Origin: an uncultured Prevotella sp.
GTDB lineage: Bacteria; Bacteroidota; Bacteroidia; Bacteroidales; Bacteroidaceae
Direction: 5' to 3'
Assembly (NCBI GenBank): GCA_944320105.1
Contig: CALUGA010000018.1
Span: 1 to 49,066 of the forward strand
Length of the DNA: 49,066 nucleotides
Part shown: piece by piece, positions 1-7,603 of the stretch
How positions within the stretch are numbered: position 1 is the first letter of the stretch
Layout: the number at the start of each line of letters is the position of its first letter
Notes under the pieces: model-generated
What the model saw: the letters and a program-made list of their open reading frames with translations, nothing else
Told to the model about the DNA's origin: nothing
Databases searched by the model: none
Position numbers and translations under genes: made by a program

Positions 1-537
1 AACCCCTACGTCATCATACGCGACTACGACCGCGCCGCCCCGCTCGGAACGGGATGCTACAAGGTGGGCGGCAACTACGCCGCCTCGATGAAGGCCAACC
101 ACATTGCCCACGAGAAGGGCTACGCCTGCGAGTTCTACCTCGACGCCAAGGAGAAGAAATACATGGACGAGTGCGGCGCGGCCAACTTCTTCGGGATAAA
201 GGACAACACCTACGTGACGCCCAAGTCTACAAGCATACTGCCCAGCATCACCAACAAGAGCCTCATGCAACTGGCCGAGGACTTCGGCATGAAGGTGGAG
301 CGCAGGCACATACCCGAGGAGGAGCTTGCCACGTTCGAGGAGGCCGGAGCCTGCGGCACGGCCGCCGTGATATCGCCGATATCATACATCGACGACCTGG
401 ACACCGGCCAGCGCTTCACGTTCAGCAAGGACGGCAAGCCCGGCCCTGTGTCTACCAAGCTCTACAACCACCTGCGCGGCATACAGTACGGCACCGAGGA
501 AGACAAGCACGGCTGGACCACAGTGGTGATAGAGTGA
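1..537 (+). CDS. ilvE: Branched-chain amino acid aminotransferase, C-terminal part (5' truncated by window edge)
   Basis: The open frame enters from the left edge and stops at 535-537, leaving 178 residues. IlvE is a PLP enzyme that transfers the amino group between glutamate and the branched-chain 2-oxo acids, the last step of valine, leucine and isoleucine synthesis. The visible part carries fold-type IV aminotransferase signatures: GGNYAAS near the start, a DECGAANFFGI block, PSITNKSLMQLAEDFG, and a late ACGTAAVISPI loop. The protein ends WTTVVIE, typical of the long bacterial form. The PLP-binding lysine and the N-terminal domain lie outside the window. Ferritin follows after 51 bp. The family call is firm; substrate range is by family. 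Confidence 0.93.
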   Translation, partial: NPYVIIRDYDRAAPLGTGCYKVGGNYAASMKANHIAHEKGYACEFYLDAKEKKYMDECGAANFFGIKDNTYVTPKSTSILPSITNKSLMQLAEDFGMKVERRHIPEEELATFEEAGACGTAAVISPISYIDDLDTGQRFTFSKDGKPGPVSTKLYNHLRGIQYGTEEDKHGWTTVVIE

Positions 538-588
538 GGCCGCGAGGCAAGCAACAAGACAACAACTTACACATAAATATACATCATC

Positions 589-1110
589 ATGCTTAACAAG
601 AAGATTGAAGAGGCGCTCAACGCGCAAATAAACGCCGAGATGTGGTCGGCCTACCTGTATCTTTCGATGGGCGCATACTGCCACTCCAACGGCAACCCCG
701 GCATGGGAAAGTGGTTTGAGGTGCAGTTCCAGGAGGAGCAGGACCACGCAAAGATACTGTTCAACTACGTAATACAGCGCGGCGGCAGGGTTACGCTCGC
801 CCCGATAGACGCCGTTCCCACGGAGTGGAAGTCTATCCTCGACGTGTTCGAGAGCACCCTCGCCCACGAGCAGAAGGTGACAAGCCTCATCAACAACCTC
901 TTCGCACTGACAACAGCCGAGAACGACTACGCCACGCAGAGCGCGCTGAAGTGGTTCATCGACGAGCAGGTGGAGGAAGAAGAAACCGCACAGAACATCA
1001 TCGACAACCTCAAGATGATAAAGGACAACGGCTACGGGCTCTACATGCTCGACAAGGAGCTGGGCAGCCGCACCTACACACAGGCAGCCCCGTTGGCATC
1101 AGCCGAGTGA
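589..1110 (+). CDS. ftnA: Non-heme ferritin, iron storage
   Basis: This 173-residue protein matches the usual length of bacterial ferritin. It oxidises Fe(II) at a di-iron centre and stores it as a mineral inside a 24-subunit cytosolic shell. The ferroxidase ligands are all in register with the classic numbering: E17, E50, H53, E94 and Q127, with further acidic residues E129-E131. There is no heme-binding methionine pattern pointing to bacterioferritin. The start ATG at 589 gives the standard MLNKKIEEALN N-terminus. It sits 51 bp after ilvE and is followed by a hairpin terminator, so it could be read with ilvE or from its own promoter. No Fur-like site was identified. Confidence 0.95.
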   Translation: MLNKKIEEALNAQINAEMWSAYLYLSMGAYCHSNGNPGMGKWFEVQFQEEQDHAKILFNYVIQRGGRVTLAPIDAVPTEWKSILDVFESTLAHEQKVTSLINNLFALTTAENDYATQSALKWFIDEQVEEEETAQNIIDNLKMIKDNGYGLYMLDKELGSRTYTQAAPLASAE

Positions 1111-1137
1111 GCCTGAAGGCGCAAACAACACAACCAC

Positions 1138-1181
1138 AAGGCCGCAACCGCGTATGGCAAGTACCCGGCTGCGGCCTTTTC
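1138..1181 (+). terminator. Rho-independent terminator after ferritin
   Basis: The arms AAGGCCGCA (1138-1146) and TGCGGCCTT (1170-1178) pair perfectly and are followed by a short T run. The hairpin lies 28 bp past the ferritin stop and before trmB, so it should end the ilvE/ferritin transcript. Confidence 0.75.
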
Positions 1182-1203
1182 ATAACCCCACAGCACAACG
1201 ACA

Positions 1204-1974
1204 ATGAGCAAAGGAAAACTACAGAAGTTTGCCGAGATGGAGACGTTCAGCAACGTCTACCAGTTCCCCTACTCCGCCCTGAAGGACAGCGAGTTCGCCA
1301 TGAAGGGCCGCTGGCGCGAGGACTGCTTCCACAACCAGAACCCCATAGTGCTCGAACTGGGCTGCGGCAAGGGCGAATACACCGTGGGCCTGGCCAAGCT
1401 CTACCCCGACATGAACTTCATCGGGGTAGACATAAAGGGCGCGCGGATGCACACAGGGGCAAAGCAAGCCCTTGACGAGGGGCTGCCCAACGCTGCCTTC
1501 CTGCGCACCAACATAGAGATAATAGACCGCTTCTTCGCCCCCGGCGAGGTGCAGGAGATATGGCTCACGTTCAGCGACCCGCAGATGAAGAACCCGCACA
1601 AGCGGCTCACGAGCACCTTCTTCATGGAACGCTACCGCCACTTCCTGGCCGATGGCGGCGTGGTTCACCTGAAAACCGACTCCAACTTCCTCTTCACGTA
1701 CACCACTTTCATGGTGGAGCGCAACCGCCTGCCGCTGCTCTTCCGCACCGAAGACCTGTACCATACCGACGGCATCGACCCCGAGACGCGCAAGATACTA
1801 TCCATTCAGACTTACTACGAGGCGCAATGGATAGACCGCGGGCTGAACATACGCTACATGAAGTTCCGCCTGCCACACGCCGCCACGCTCGAAGAGCCCG
1901 ACGTAGAGATACCGCTCGATGAGTACCGCAGCTTTAAGCGCAACAAGCGCAGCGGGCTTGCAACAAGCAAATGA
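1204..1974 (+). CDS. trmB: tRNA (guanine-N7-)-methyltransferase
   Basis: The 256-residue protein is a Rossmann-fold methyltransferase that puts a methyl group on N7 of G46 in the variable loop of many tRNAs, using S-adenosylmethionine. The SAM-binding motif [11 protein letters not shown] is at residues 50-60 and the acidic end of strand 2 ([11 protein letters not shown]) at 71-81. The family signature appears as [13 protein letters not shown] at about 123-135, which replaces the common FPDPWPKKRHHKRR and fits Bacteroidota versions. The ATG at 1204 lies just after the ferritin terminator, and a strong terminator follows the stop directly, so it is probably a single-gene unit. The call is confident from motifs and length. 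Confidence 0.94.
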   Translation: MSKGKLQKFAEMETFSNVYQFPYSALKDSEFAMKGRWREDCFHNQNPIVLELGCGKGEYTVGLAKLYPDMNFIGVDIKGARMHTGAKQALDEGLPNAAFLRTNIEIIDRFFAPGEVQEIWLTFSDPQMKNPHKRLTSTFFMERYRHFLADGGVVHLKTDSNFLFTYTTFMVERNRLPLLFRTEDLYHTDGIDPETRKILSIQTYYEAQWIDRGLNIRYMKFRLPHAATLEEPDVEIPLDEYRSFKRNKRSGLATSK

Positions 1975-1976
1975 GC

Positions 1977-2007
1977 ACCGAAAGGGAACCTCCCTTTCGG
2001 TTTTTTT
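1977..2007 (+). terminator. Strong rho-independent terminator after trmB
   Basis: The perfect 11-bp arms ACCGAAAGGGA (1977-1987) and TCCCTTTCGGT (1991-2001) have a 3-nt loop and a run of seven T at 2001-2007. It begins directly after the trmB stop codon. Confidence 0.9.
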
Positions 2008-2072
2008 CGCCCCAAACGCAGGCATCCGGCCCGCCGCCACTGCCACTTGCCGCCATTTTCCCCACTTTTAGG

Positions 2073-2105
2073 TATTGCGCGGCAGCACGTTTCGCGCTAT
2101 CTTTG
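2073..2105 (+). promoter_or_regulatory. Bacteroidota-type promoter of the DUF2023 gene
   Basis: TATCTTTG at 2098-2105 is an exact match to the Bacteroidota -7 consensus TAnnTTTG. A TATTG at 2073-2077 lies 20 bp upstream, the usual place of the -33 box. Transcription would start near 2112, giving a leader of about 60 nt before the ATG at 2172. Confidence 0.75.
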
Positions 2106-2171
2106 CACCGACAATACAAAACCAAAGCAAAGCCGGCAAGCGCCGGCAGATGCAAAGCCAAACCACAGATT

Positions 2172-2558
2172 ATGGAAACAACGACGATAAACCCCGTGGA
2201 ACTGAAGGTGTTCCTCAACCATGTCTACGAACTGAAGAAAGGCGTAAGGCAGATGGTGCTCCACACGATGAACCGCAAGTACGAGGCGTTCGCCGTAAAA
2301 CGGCTCACCAGCCAGGGCATACCTTTCTTCATACAGCCCGCTGGCAAGAACAGCGTAAACCTCTTCTTCGGCAAGGGCGAGTGCATAGAGGCCATAAAGC
2401 ACCTCGTGAACTGCCCGCTCTACGAGCTGTCGCCCGAAAAAGACTTCATCCTCGGGGCAATGCTCGGCTACAACATCTGCGACCAGTGCCGCCGCTACTG
2501 CGACCAGAAAGCGAAGGCCGAAGGCCGCACGCCGCTGGGCGAGACAGTCGCCTCCTGA
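2172..2558 (+). CDS. DUF2023 family protein of unknown function
   Basis: This is a 128-residue soluble protein with no signal peptide or membrane segment. From memory of the family it matches DUF2023, a small Bacteroidota family whose role is not established; in other genomes it is often next to a flavodoxin gene, but none is here. The body reads as an alpha/beta domain, with FFIQPAGKNSVNLFFGKGECIE in the middle and a C-terminal YNICDQCRRYC block containing three cysteines (CxxC plus one more) that could bind metal or form a redox pair. The same frame is open from 1971, but the promoter at 2098-2105 and the METTTINPVELK start favour the ATG at 2172. It is flanked by a terminator and a repeat-rich gap, so it is probably monocistronic. 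Confidence 0.8.
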   Translation: METTTINPVELKVFLNHVYELKKGVRQMVLHTMNRKYEAFAVKRLTSQGIPFFIQPAGKNSVNLFFGKGECIEAIKHLVNCPLYELSPEKDFILGAMLGYNICDQCRRYCDQKAKAEGRTPLGETVAS

Positions 2559-2673
2559 GCGCCAACGCCGCCCTGCAACCGTGCTGCATAGGGCAAGGCA
2601 CAGGGCACAAAACGTAAAACTTTTTCACCGTTTTCATCATACCGTGCAACGCACTGACCCTCAGCGTGTTGCA

Positions 2674-2755
2674 AAACGTGCCGTATTGCGCTGCAATACG
2701 GCACGTTTCATGTTGCCAAACAGGCTGTTTCGCAAGCCCAAACAGCCCGTTTGGC
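2674..2755. repeat. Double palindromic intergenic element (copy A)
   Basis: The first hairpin has perfect 16-bp arms, AAACGTGCCGTATTGC (2674-2689) and its complement (2693-2708), with a 3-nt loop. The second has 16-bp arms at 2715-2730 (GCCAAACAGGCTGTTT) and 2740-2755, with one mismatch and a 9-nt loop. Neither is followed by a T run, so they do not look like simple terminators. A related sequence lies at 34848-34950. Confidence 0.8.
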
Positions 2756-2917
2756 ATGGCAATGCCACAGGGGGCAAGCCGCAGGGCGTATTTTGTAATG
2801 TTTTGTTACCGCCGACAGTGGTAGCCGTGCGCCACCCACCGACCACCAAGGCGCACAATGCCCACCGATGCCAACTACACACACCACCCTGCCCCAAAAG
2901 CCCTGCAAAAAAGCCGA

Positions 2918-3000
2918 TGCGAAGTTTTTGAGAAGTAAATGCGAAGTTTTTGAGAAGCGATGCGAAGTTTTTGAGAAGCAAATGAGAAGTAAATGCGAAG
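2918..3000 (+). repeat. Tandem array of about 21-bp units upstream of the Mrp gene
   Basis: Units starting TGCGAAGTTTTTGAGAAG occupy 2918-2939, 2940-2960 and 2961-2982, differing only in their last few bases (TAAA, CGA, CAAA). A partial unit, TGAGAAGTAAA then TGCGAAG, ends at 3000. The array stops 22 bp before the likely -7 box of the following gene. Confidence 0.85.
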
Positions 3001-3021
3001 CCGGGAAACCCGGTTCGGCAC

Positions 3022-3029
3022 AATATTTG
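3022..3029 (+). promoter_or_regulatory. Candidate -7 box of the Mrp gene
   Basis: AATATTTG matches seven of eight positions of TAnnTTTG counting the free ones, with A for T at the first. It lies 36 bp before the ATG at 3065. No clear -33 TTTG is seen; the tandem array and the CCGGG hairpin occupy that zone. Confidence 0.45.
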
Positions 3030-3064
3030 CAGTGGCTTTACATATCAATCATAAACAAAACGAC

Positions 3065-4165
3065 ATGACACTTTATCCGAAACTCATACTCGACGCGCTG
3101 GCAACAGTTACCTACGCCGGCACGAAGAAGAACCTGGTGGAAAGCGAGATGGTGGCCGACAACATGCGCATAGACGGCATGAAGGTATCTTTCTCGCTCA
3201 TATTCCCGCGCGACACCGACCCATTCCTCAAGTCAACGGTAAAGGCCGCGGAGGCTGCCATACACTACCACGTGGGCAAAGACGTGGAGGTAAGCATATC
3301 CACGGAATACAAGTCGAAGCCCCGCCCCGAGCTTGACAAGCTCCTGCCGCAGGTAAAGAACATCATAGCCGTAAGTTCCGGCAAGGGCGGCGTGGGCAAG
3401 AGCACCGTGGCCGCCAACCTTGCCATAGCCCTGGCGCGCCTCGGCTACAAGGTGGGCCTGCTCGACACCGACATCTTCGGCCCGTCGATGCCAAAGATGT
3501 TCCACGTTGAGGACGCCCGCCCCTACGCCGTGGAAAAGGACGGCCGCCAGCTCATAGAGCCAATAGAGAAGTATGGGGTGAAGCTGCTCAGCATAGGCTT
3601 CTTCGTCAACCCCGACACGGCAACGCTTTGGCGGGGCGGCATGGCGTCGAACGCGCTCAAGCAACTCATTGCCGACGCCGACTGGGGCGACCTCGACTAC
3701 TTCATACTCGACACCCCGCCGGGAACGAGCGACATACACCTCACGCTGCTGCAAACGCTCGCCATAACCGGCGCCATAATCGTGAGCACGCCGCAAAAGG
3801 TGGCCCTGGCCGACGCGCGCAAGGGAATCGACATGTACAGGAACGACAAGGTGAACGTGCCTATACTCGGCCTTGTGGAGAACATGGCATGGTTTACGCC
3901 CGCCGAGCTGCCCCAGAACAAATACTACATATTTGGCCGCGAGGGCTGCAAGGAACTTGCCAAGGAGATGGACGTGCCGCTGCTGGCGCAGATTCCGCTC
4001 GTGCAGAGCATCTGCGAGAGCGGCGACGCCGGCGAGCCGGCAGCCTGCTCGTCGGAAACTGCCACCGGGCTGGCGTTCATAAACTTCGCCCAGGCCGTGG
4101 TGACGGTGGTAAACCGCCGCAACAAGGAGCAAGCCCCAACGCACCGCGTGGAGGTGAAGGAGTAG
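3065..4165 (+). CDS. Mrp/ApbC family P-loop ATPase (iron-sulfur cluster carrier)
   Basis: This 366-residue cytosolic ATPase belongs to the Mrp/NBP35 group, thought to carry Fe-S clusters to target enzymes. Residues 1-85 resemble the MIP18/DUF59 domain. The deviant Walker A GKGGVGKST is at 106-114, preceded by SS; the switch motif DTDIFGPSMPK starts at 134 and DTPPGTSD is at 216-223. The usual CxxC, which lets the dimer hold a cluster, is absent: the region reads VENMAWFTPAELPQNKYYIF (271-290). I recall Bacteroidota homologs also lacking it. The frame is open from 2993, but the ATG at 3065 gives the expected N-terminus and follows the candidate promoter. It converges on DUF4954. Confidence 0.9.
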   Translation: MTLYPKLILDALATVTYAGTKKNLVESEMVADNMRIDGMKVSFSLIFPRDTDPFLKSTVKAAEAAIHYHVGKDVEVSISTEYKSKPRPELDKLLPQVKNIIAVSSGKGGVGKSTVAANLAIALARLGYKVGLLDTDIFGPSMPKMFHVEDARPYAVEKDGRQLIEPIEKYGVKLLSIGFFVNPDTATLWRGGMASNALKQLIADADWGDLDYFILDTPPGTSDIHLTLLQTLAITGAIIVSTPQKVALADARKGIDMYRNDKVNVPILGLVENMAWFTPAELPQNKYYIFGREGCKELAKEMDVPLLAQIPLVQSICESGDAGEPAACSSETATGLAFINFAQAVVTVVNRRNKEQAPTHRVEVKE

Positions 4166-4171
4166 TAACCA

Positions 4172-4327
4172 AAAGGAGTTAGCGGGAGTTACAAGGAGTT
4201 AGCGGGAGTTACAAGGAGTTAGCGGGAGTTATAGGACAAAAGCCTAATGGAAAGACTATTTAGTCTGCCAGAACGCATACGTCCTCTAACTCCCGCTAAC
4301 TCCTTGTAACTCCCGCTAACTCCTTGT
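4172..4327. repeat. Long hairpin made of tandem GGAGTTA units between converging genes
   Basis: The 20-bp unit AAGGAGTTAGCGGGAGTTAC is repeated about three times at 4173-4232. The same units run in the opposite sense at 4281-4327. Arms 4191-4237 and 4281-4327 are 47 bp long and pair with a single mismatch around a 43-nt loop. It lies between the Mrp stop (4165) and the DUF4954 stop (4361), so both transcripts would fold into this stem. It could act as a two-way terminator or a transcript-end stabiliser. A related structure sits at 41524-41760. Confidence 0.9.
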
Positions 4328-4360
4328 TTAATCCGGCAAGTCCCTTGCCATCCTAAGCCC

Positions 4361-6190
4361 TTACCCTTCCTCTTCGAGCCTTTGGAGGAAGGCGGCGAGC
4401 AGGGCCTCGTCAACGTCGCCAAGGGCAAACTCGCGCTCTGCATCGCGGCGCACGGCGGCCTTCCACTCGGCCAGCGCAGCATCATAGTCGGTGGCGATGC
4501 GCCCCATGTCGTCGTCGGCAAGGGTGTCGAGCCCATAATAATCGAGCGCAAGGCGATACGTAAAGCTCCACTTGTAGTCCTCATACGCCGCGTGGATGGA
4601 GGCCAGGCGGCCGTCGGCCTCCCGCAGGTCGGCCACCGCGCCGCTGCCAATATCATCGGCCAGGCGCTCCACCTCGGTGAGCGGGGCTATCAGCCCGCCG
4701 AGGTCGGTCCACTCGCCCGTGCCTGCCGAGCAGTCGGGCAGTTCGCCGTAATGCCCCCTCACGGCCCTACCCAGATACAGGCGCAGGGCCATGTCGTAGA
4801 GCGCGAGGCCCCGCGTGAGCCAGTGGTTCTTGATGATGCAGCCGTCAAGCGTGTACGAGGCGGCATCCTCCCCCTGCTCCGCACGGAGCGAAGAGAGCAG
4901 CCGCCGGCCATCGGCCACGGCCGACACTACAGCCGGCGAAAGCCAGTCGAAGTTGATGATGGCCTGCCGCCCCGCCACGGGTCGCTTGTCGCGGCGCGGC
5001 CATTTGCCCACGTCGCGCGCCGTGCCTACAGTGGCAAGGTTACGCCCAGGCACTATATATGTGGCCCCGGCAGAGCCTATTACGTAAGAGAACGGCAGCC
5101 GCCGCGTGTCGGGATGCGTCTCCACCTTGCCCAGGCATACCGAGAAAGCCCCAATACGGGCAGGCAACAGCAAGTGGGCGCCGCTGCCGGTCTTCGTTCC
5201 CCGGGCCATTGTGCCGTAGTGTACGGGGCCGAGCTTGTAGGCATGGTTGCTGAAGTTGGTGGCCGACCCCGCATTGTAGAACGAGCAGGCGCAGCCTATG
5301 AGGAGCGTAGACTTGTGGTGGCTCACGCTAAACGGGCCGCAGAACGCGGCGCAGGCCTCGCCGTTTTCCATATGCGAATTGGCGAAGAAAAGGCTGCTCT
5401 CTGCCGTGAATCCGCGCCCTATATGGCAGGCTTCGCCCACAAGGCAGCTGAAGAGCCTTGCCCCGCTCACCACCGACGAGCCGGCCTGCACCACCGTATT
5501 CTCGCACTCCACACCACTGCCAATGAAGATGGGAGCCTCGGGCGAGCTGCACAGGGTGCAGTCGGCGAGGCGCGCCGCCCCGCTCACCTCGCACTCGTCG
5601 CCAATGCGTGTGTTCACCACCTCGCCCGTGTTCACTATCTTCACCCCGTAGCCCACGGTGCCGCAAGGCTCGGCCCGCGATGCCACGTCGGCCGCCACCA
5701 TGGCCTGCAGGCGCGGCCAAACGGCCTTGTCGGCGGCATGGCGCACCATGAAGGCGGCCATCTGCGGCGTAAGCCCGGCGTGGATGAGCACATTGCCCGG
5801 CCCGGCCTCGTTGAGCACGGAGATGGCGTTGCCCACGCCGAAGGAAGCATCCTCGGTACACGACATGAGTCCAACGTTGGCTATGTAGCACTCGTCGCCA
5901 ATAACGTAGCGGCAGATGTGGCAGCCAATGTTCTCAATGAGGCAGTTGTCGCCCACGGCAACATCGTGCAGCACGGCGCGGCGAATGCCCGAGTGGCGGG
6001 CAAGGCCCTCGCCCACCTCCACCATCTTGTCGAACAGGCCGAGGCTAACGTCGCCGCTGAAGGCCACGTCGCTGATGTAATCCGGGGCAAAATCGGCAGC
6101 CACGGAGATGCGTGTCCAGTCTTCGGCAGTGCATCCCCGGCGCTCAAGTGCCTCTATTTCGTCAATGGTAAGACTTCGCAATTCACTCAT
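4361..6190 (-). CDS. DUF4954 family protein with hexapeptide-like beta-helix repeats
   Basis: This 609-residue cytosolic protein matches the Bacteroidota family DUF4954, whose reaction is not established. It begins MSELRSLTIDEIEALERRGC, a family-like start; a GTG six codons upstream at 6208 is also in frame but less likely. Residues about 70-330 contain irregular isoleucine/valine-rich repeats (VAVGDNCLIENIG, YVIGDECYIANVG, TRIGDECEVSGAARL, IFIGSGVECENTVV) like left-handed beta-helix hexapeptide proteins, for example sugar-nucleotide or acyl transferases. A histidine-rich block (SVSHHKSTLL, FSNHAYKLGPVHYG) may hold an active site. The last 150 residues look helical. The start lies 14 bp after the hflX stop, so they form an operon. 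Confidence 0.82.
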   Translation of the reverse strand: MSELRSLTIDEIEALERRGCTAEDWTRISVAADFAPDYISDVAFSGDVSLGLFDKMVEVGEGLARHSGIRRAVLHDVAVGDNCLIENIGCHICRYVIGDECYIANVGLMSCTEDASFGVGNAISVLNEAGPGNVLIHAGLTPQMAAFMVRHAADKAVWPRLQAMVAADVASRAEPCGTVGYGVKIVNTGEVVNTRIGDECEVSGAARLADCTLCSSPEAPIFIGSGVECENTVVQAGSSVVSGARLFSCLVGEACHIGRGFTAESSLFFANSHMENGEACAAFCGPFSVSHHKSTLLIGCACSFYNAGSATNFSNHAYKLGPVHYGTMARGTKTGSGAHLLLPARIGAFSVCLGKVETHPDTRRLPFSYVIGSAGATYIVPGRNLATVGTARDVGKWPRRDKRPVAGRQAIINFDWLSPAVVSAVADGRRLLSSLRAEQGEDAASYTLDGCIIKNHWLTRGLALYDMALRLYLGRAVRGHYGELPDCSAGTGEWTDLGGLIAPLTEVERLADDIGSGAVADLREADGRLASIHAAYEDYKWSFTYRLALDYYGLDTLADDDMGRIATDYDAALAEWKAAVRRDAEREFALGDVDEALLAAFLQRLEEEG

Positions 6191-6204
6191 ATAGTTCTCC
6201 CCCG

Positions 6205-7452
6205 TCACTCAAAATTGTCATACAGGAAGTCGTTGTAGGGGTATTTCTGCACGTGAAGCTCGCGCACACGGTTGTAGAGCACGTCGCGCAGCTCGTCGAT
6301 GTTCTGCCGCTCGCGGGCGGAGATGAAGATGCAGTCGTCGCCGAGCTTGGCCATCCACGTGTGGCGCAGCTCGTCGAGCGTTACGTTCTCGCGCGTAGGC
6401 GGGGTGAGGTCGTCGGGGTCTTTGTCCACCCACGTGTAGTTGTCTATCTTGTTGAACACAATCATCGAGGGCTTGTCGGCGCAACCGAGGTCTTTCAAAG
6501 TATTCTCCACAACGGTTATCTGCTCCTCAAAGTCGGGGTGCGAAATGTCCACGACGTGGAGCAGCAGGTCGGCCTCGCGCACCTCATCGAGCGTAGACTT
6601 GAACGAGTCTACGAGGTCGGTGGGCAGCTTGCGTATGAAGCCCACGGTGTCGGCCAGGAGGAACGGAAGGTTGCCTATGACCATCTTGCGCACCGTGGTG
6701 TCGAGCGTGGCGAAGAGCTTGTTCTCCGCAAAGACATCGCTCTTGGCCAGAAGGTTCATCAGCGTAGACTTGCCCACGTTGGTGTAGCCCACGAGCGCCA
6801 CGCGGATGAGCCGCCCGCGGTTCTTGCGCTGGGTGTTCTTCTGCTTCTCAATCTCCACGAGCCGCTGTTTGAGCAGGGTGATGCGCTGCAGAATTATGCG
6901 GCGGTCCATCTCCAGCTGCGTCTCGCCCGGGCCGCGCAAGCCCACGCTGCCCTTGCCGCCGCCGGAGCCTGAGCCACCGCCCTGACGCTCAAGGTGGGTC
7001 CAAAGGCGCTGCAGGCGGGGCAGCATGTAGCGGTGCTGGGCCAGCTCCACCTGCGTCTTTGCCTCGGCGGTCTTGGCACGCATGGCGAATATGTCGAGTA
7101 TGAGCGAGGTGCGGTCGAGTATCTTCACCTTCAGCTCCTTCTCTATGTTGCGCATCTGCTTGGCCGTAAGCTCGTCGTCGAAGATAACCATGCCCACCTC
7201 GCGCTCGGCGTCGGCTTCGTCTTCTATGTACTTGCGTATCTCGGCGAGCTTGCCGCTGCCCACGTAGGTGACGGAGCTTGGGCCGTCCATCTTCTGCGTG
7301 AACCGCTTCACGGTGACGGCTCCCGCCGTGTCGGCAAGGAACTCCAGCTCGTCGAGGTACTCCTCGGTCTTGGCCTCGTCCTGCCCCTTGGTCACCAGGC
7401 CCACGAGCACGGCGGTCTCGGCCTTGGCCTCGGATATTACAAATTCTTTCAT
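6205..7452 (-). CDS. hflX: GTPase HflX, ribosome-associated
   Basis: The 415-residue GTPase has the normal HflX layout. HflX binds the 50S subunit and splits stalled or hibernating ribosomes under stress. The N-terminal HflX domain spans about 1-200 and includes the glycine-rich linker at 158-170 and GPGETQLE at 174-181. The G domain has G1 GYTNVGKS (222-229), G3 DTVG (268-271), G4 NKID (334-337) and G5 SAR (378-380). The C-terminus is short. The start ATG at 7450-7452 follows a good promoter at 7476-7507. DUF4954 follows 14 bp downstream on the same strand, a pairing that may reflect shared regulation only. Confidence 0.96.
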   Translation of the reverse strand: MKEFVISEAKAETAVLVGLVTKGQDEAKTEEYLDELEFLADTAGAVTVKRFTQKMDGPSSVTYVGSGKLAEIRKYIEDEADAEREVGMVIFDDELTAKQMRNIEKELKVKILDRTSLILDIFAMRAKTAEAKTQVELAQHRYMLPRLQRLWTHLERQGGGSGSGGGKGSVGLRGPGETQLEMDRRIILQRITLLKQRLVEIEKQKNTQRKNRGRLIRVALVGYTNVGKSTLMNLLAKSDVFAENKLFATLDTTVRKMVIGNLPFLLADTVGFIRKLPTDLVDSFKSTLDEVREADLLLHVVDISHPDFEEQITVVENTLKDLGCADKPSMIVFNKIDNYTWVDKDPDDLTPPTRENVTLDELRHTWMAKLGDDCIFISARERQNIDELRDVLYNRVRELHVQKYPYNDFLYDNFE

Positions 7453-7475
7453 TCAGCGTATCGTTTAAACGGCTA

Positions 7476-7507
7476 CAAATATAATAAAATGCGGCGAAAC
7501 GGCAAAA
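7476..7507 (-). promoter_or_regulatory. Promoter of the hflX-DUF4954 operon
   Basis: On the minus strand TATATTTG (7483-7476) matches TAnnTTTG exactly, and TTTTG (7507-7503) provides the -33 box at a 19-bp spacing. The predicted leader is about 20 nt. Confidence 0.78.
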
Positions 7508-7603
7508 GGTTTGACCAAACGTGATTAAACTTTAAGGCCTGACGAACGTCACAATAACGCGACTGTAAGCATAAAATGACTAAAAACTGAATACAATACC
7601 GAC

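Larger units (their letters stand above)
2559..3064. other. 506-bp intergenic region rich in repeats, no credible gene
   Basis: Between DUF2023 and the Mrp gene I see two consecutive palindromes (2674-2755), a tandem repeat array (2918-3000), a short hairpin CCGGG-AAA-CCCGG at 3001-3013, and a near-consensus promoter at 3022-3029. Short open frames on both strands here have compositions dictated by the repeats and no family resemblance, so I do not call them genes. Confidence 0.7.

Noticed and set aside
2581-3023. Overlapping open frames on both strands between DUF2023 and Mrp
   Set aside because: They translate the palindromes and tandem repeats. The peptide patterns shared with 34.7-35.0 kb reflect the DNA repeats, not a protein family.
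4172-4327. Possible CRISPR array
   Set aside because: Units are contiguous, without unique spacers, and are arranged as an inverted pair. No cas gene is present.
4382-6238. 618-codon antisense frame opposite DUF4954
   Set aside because: It is a shadow of GC-rich codon use on the real gene; it has no signal, motif or promoter. The same holds for the long antisense frames at 41825-43852 and 12478-13920.
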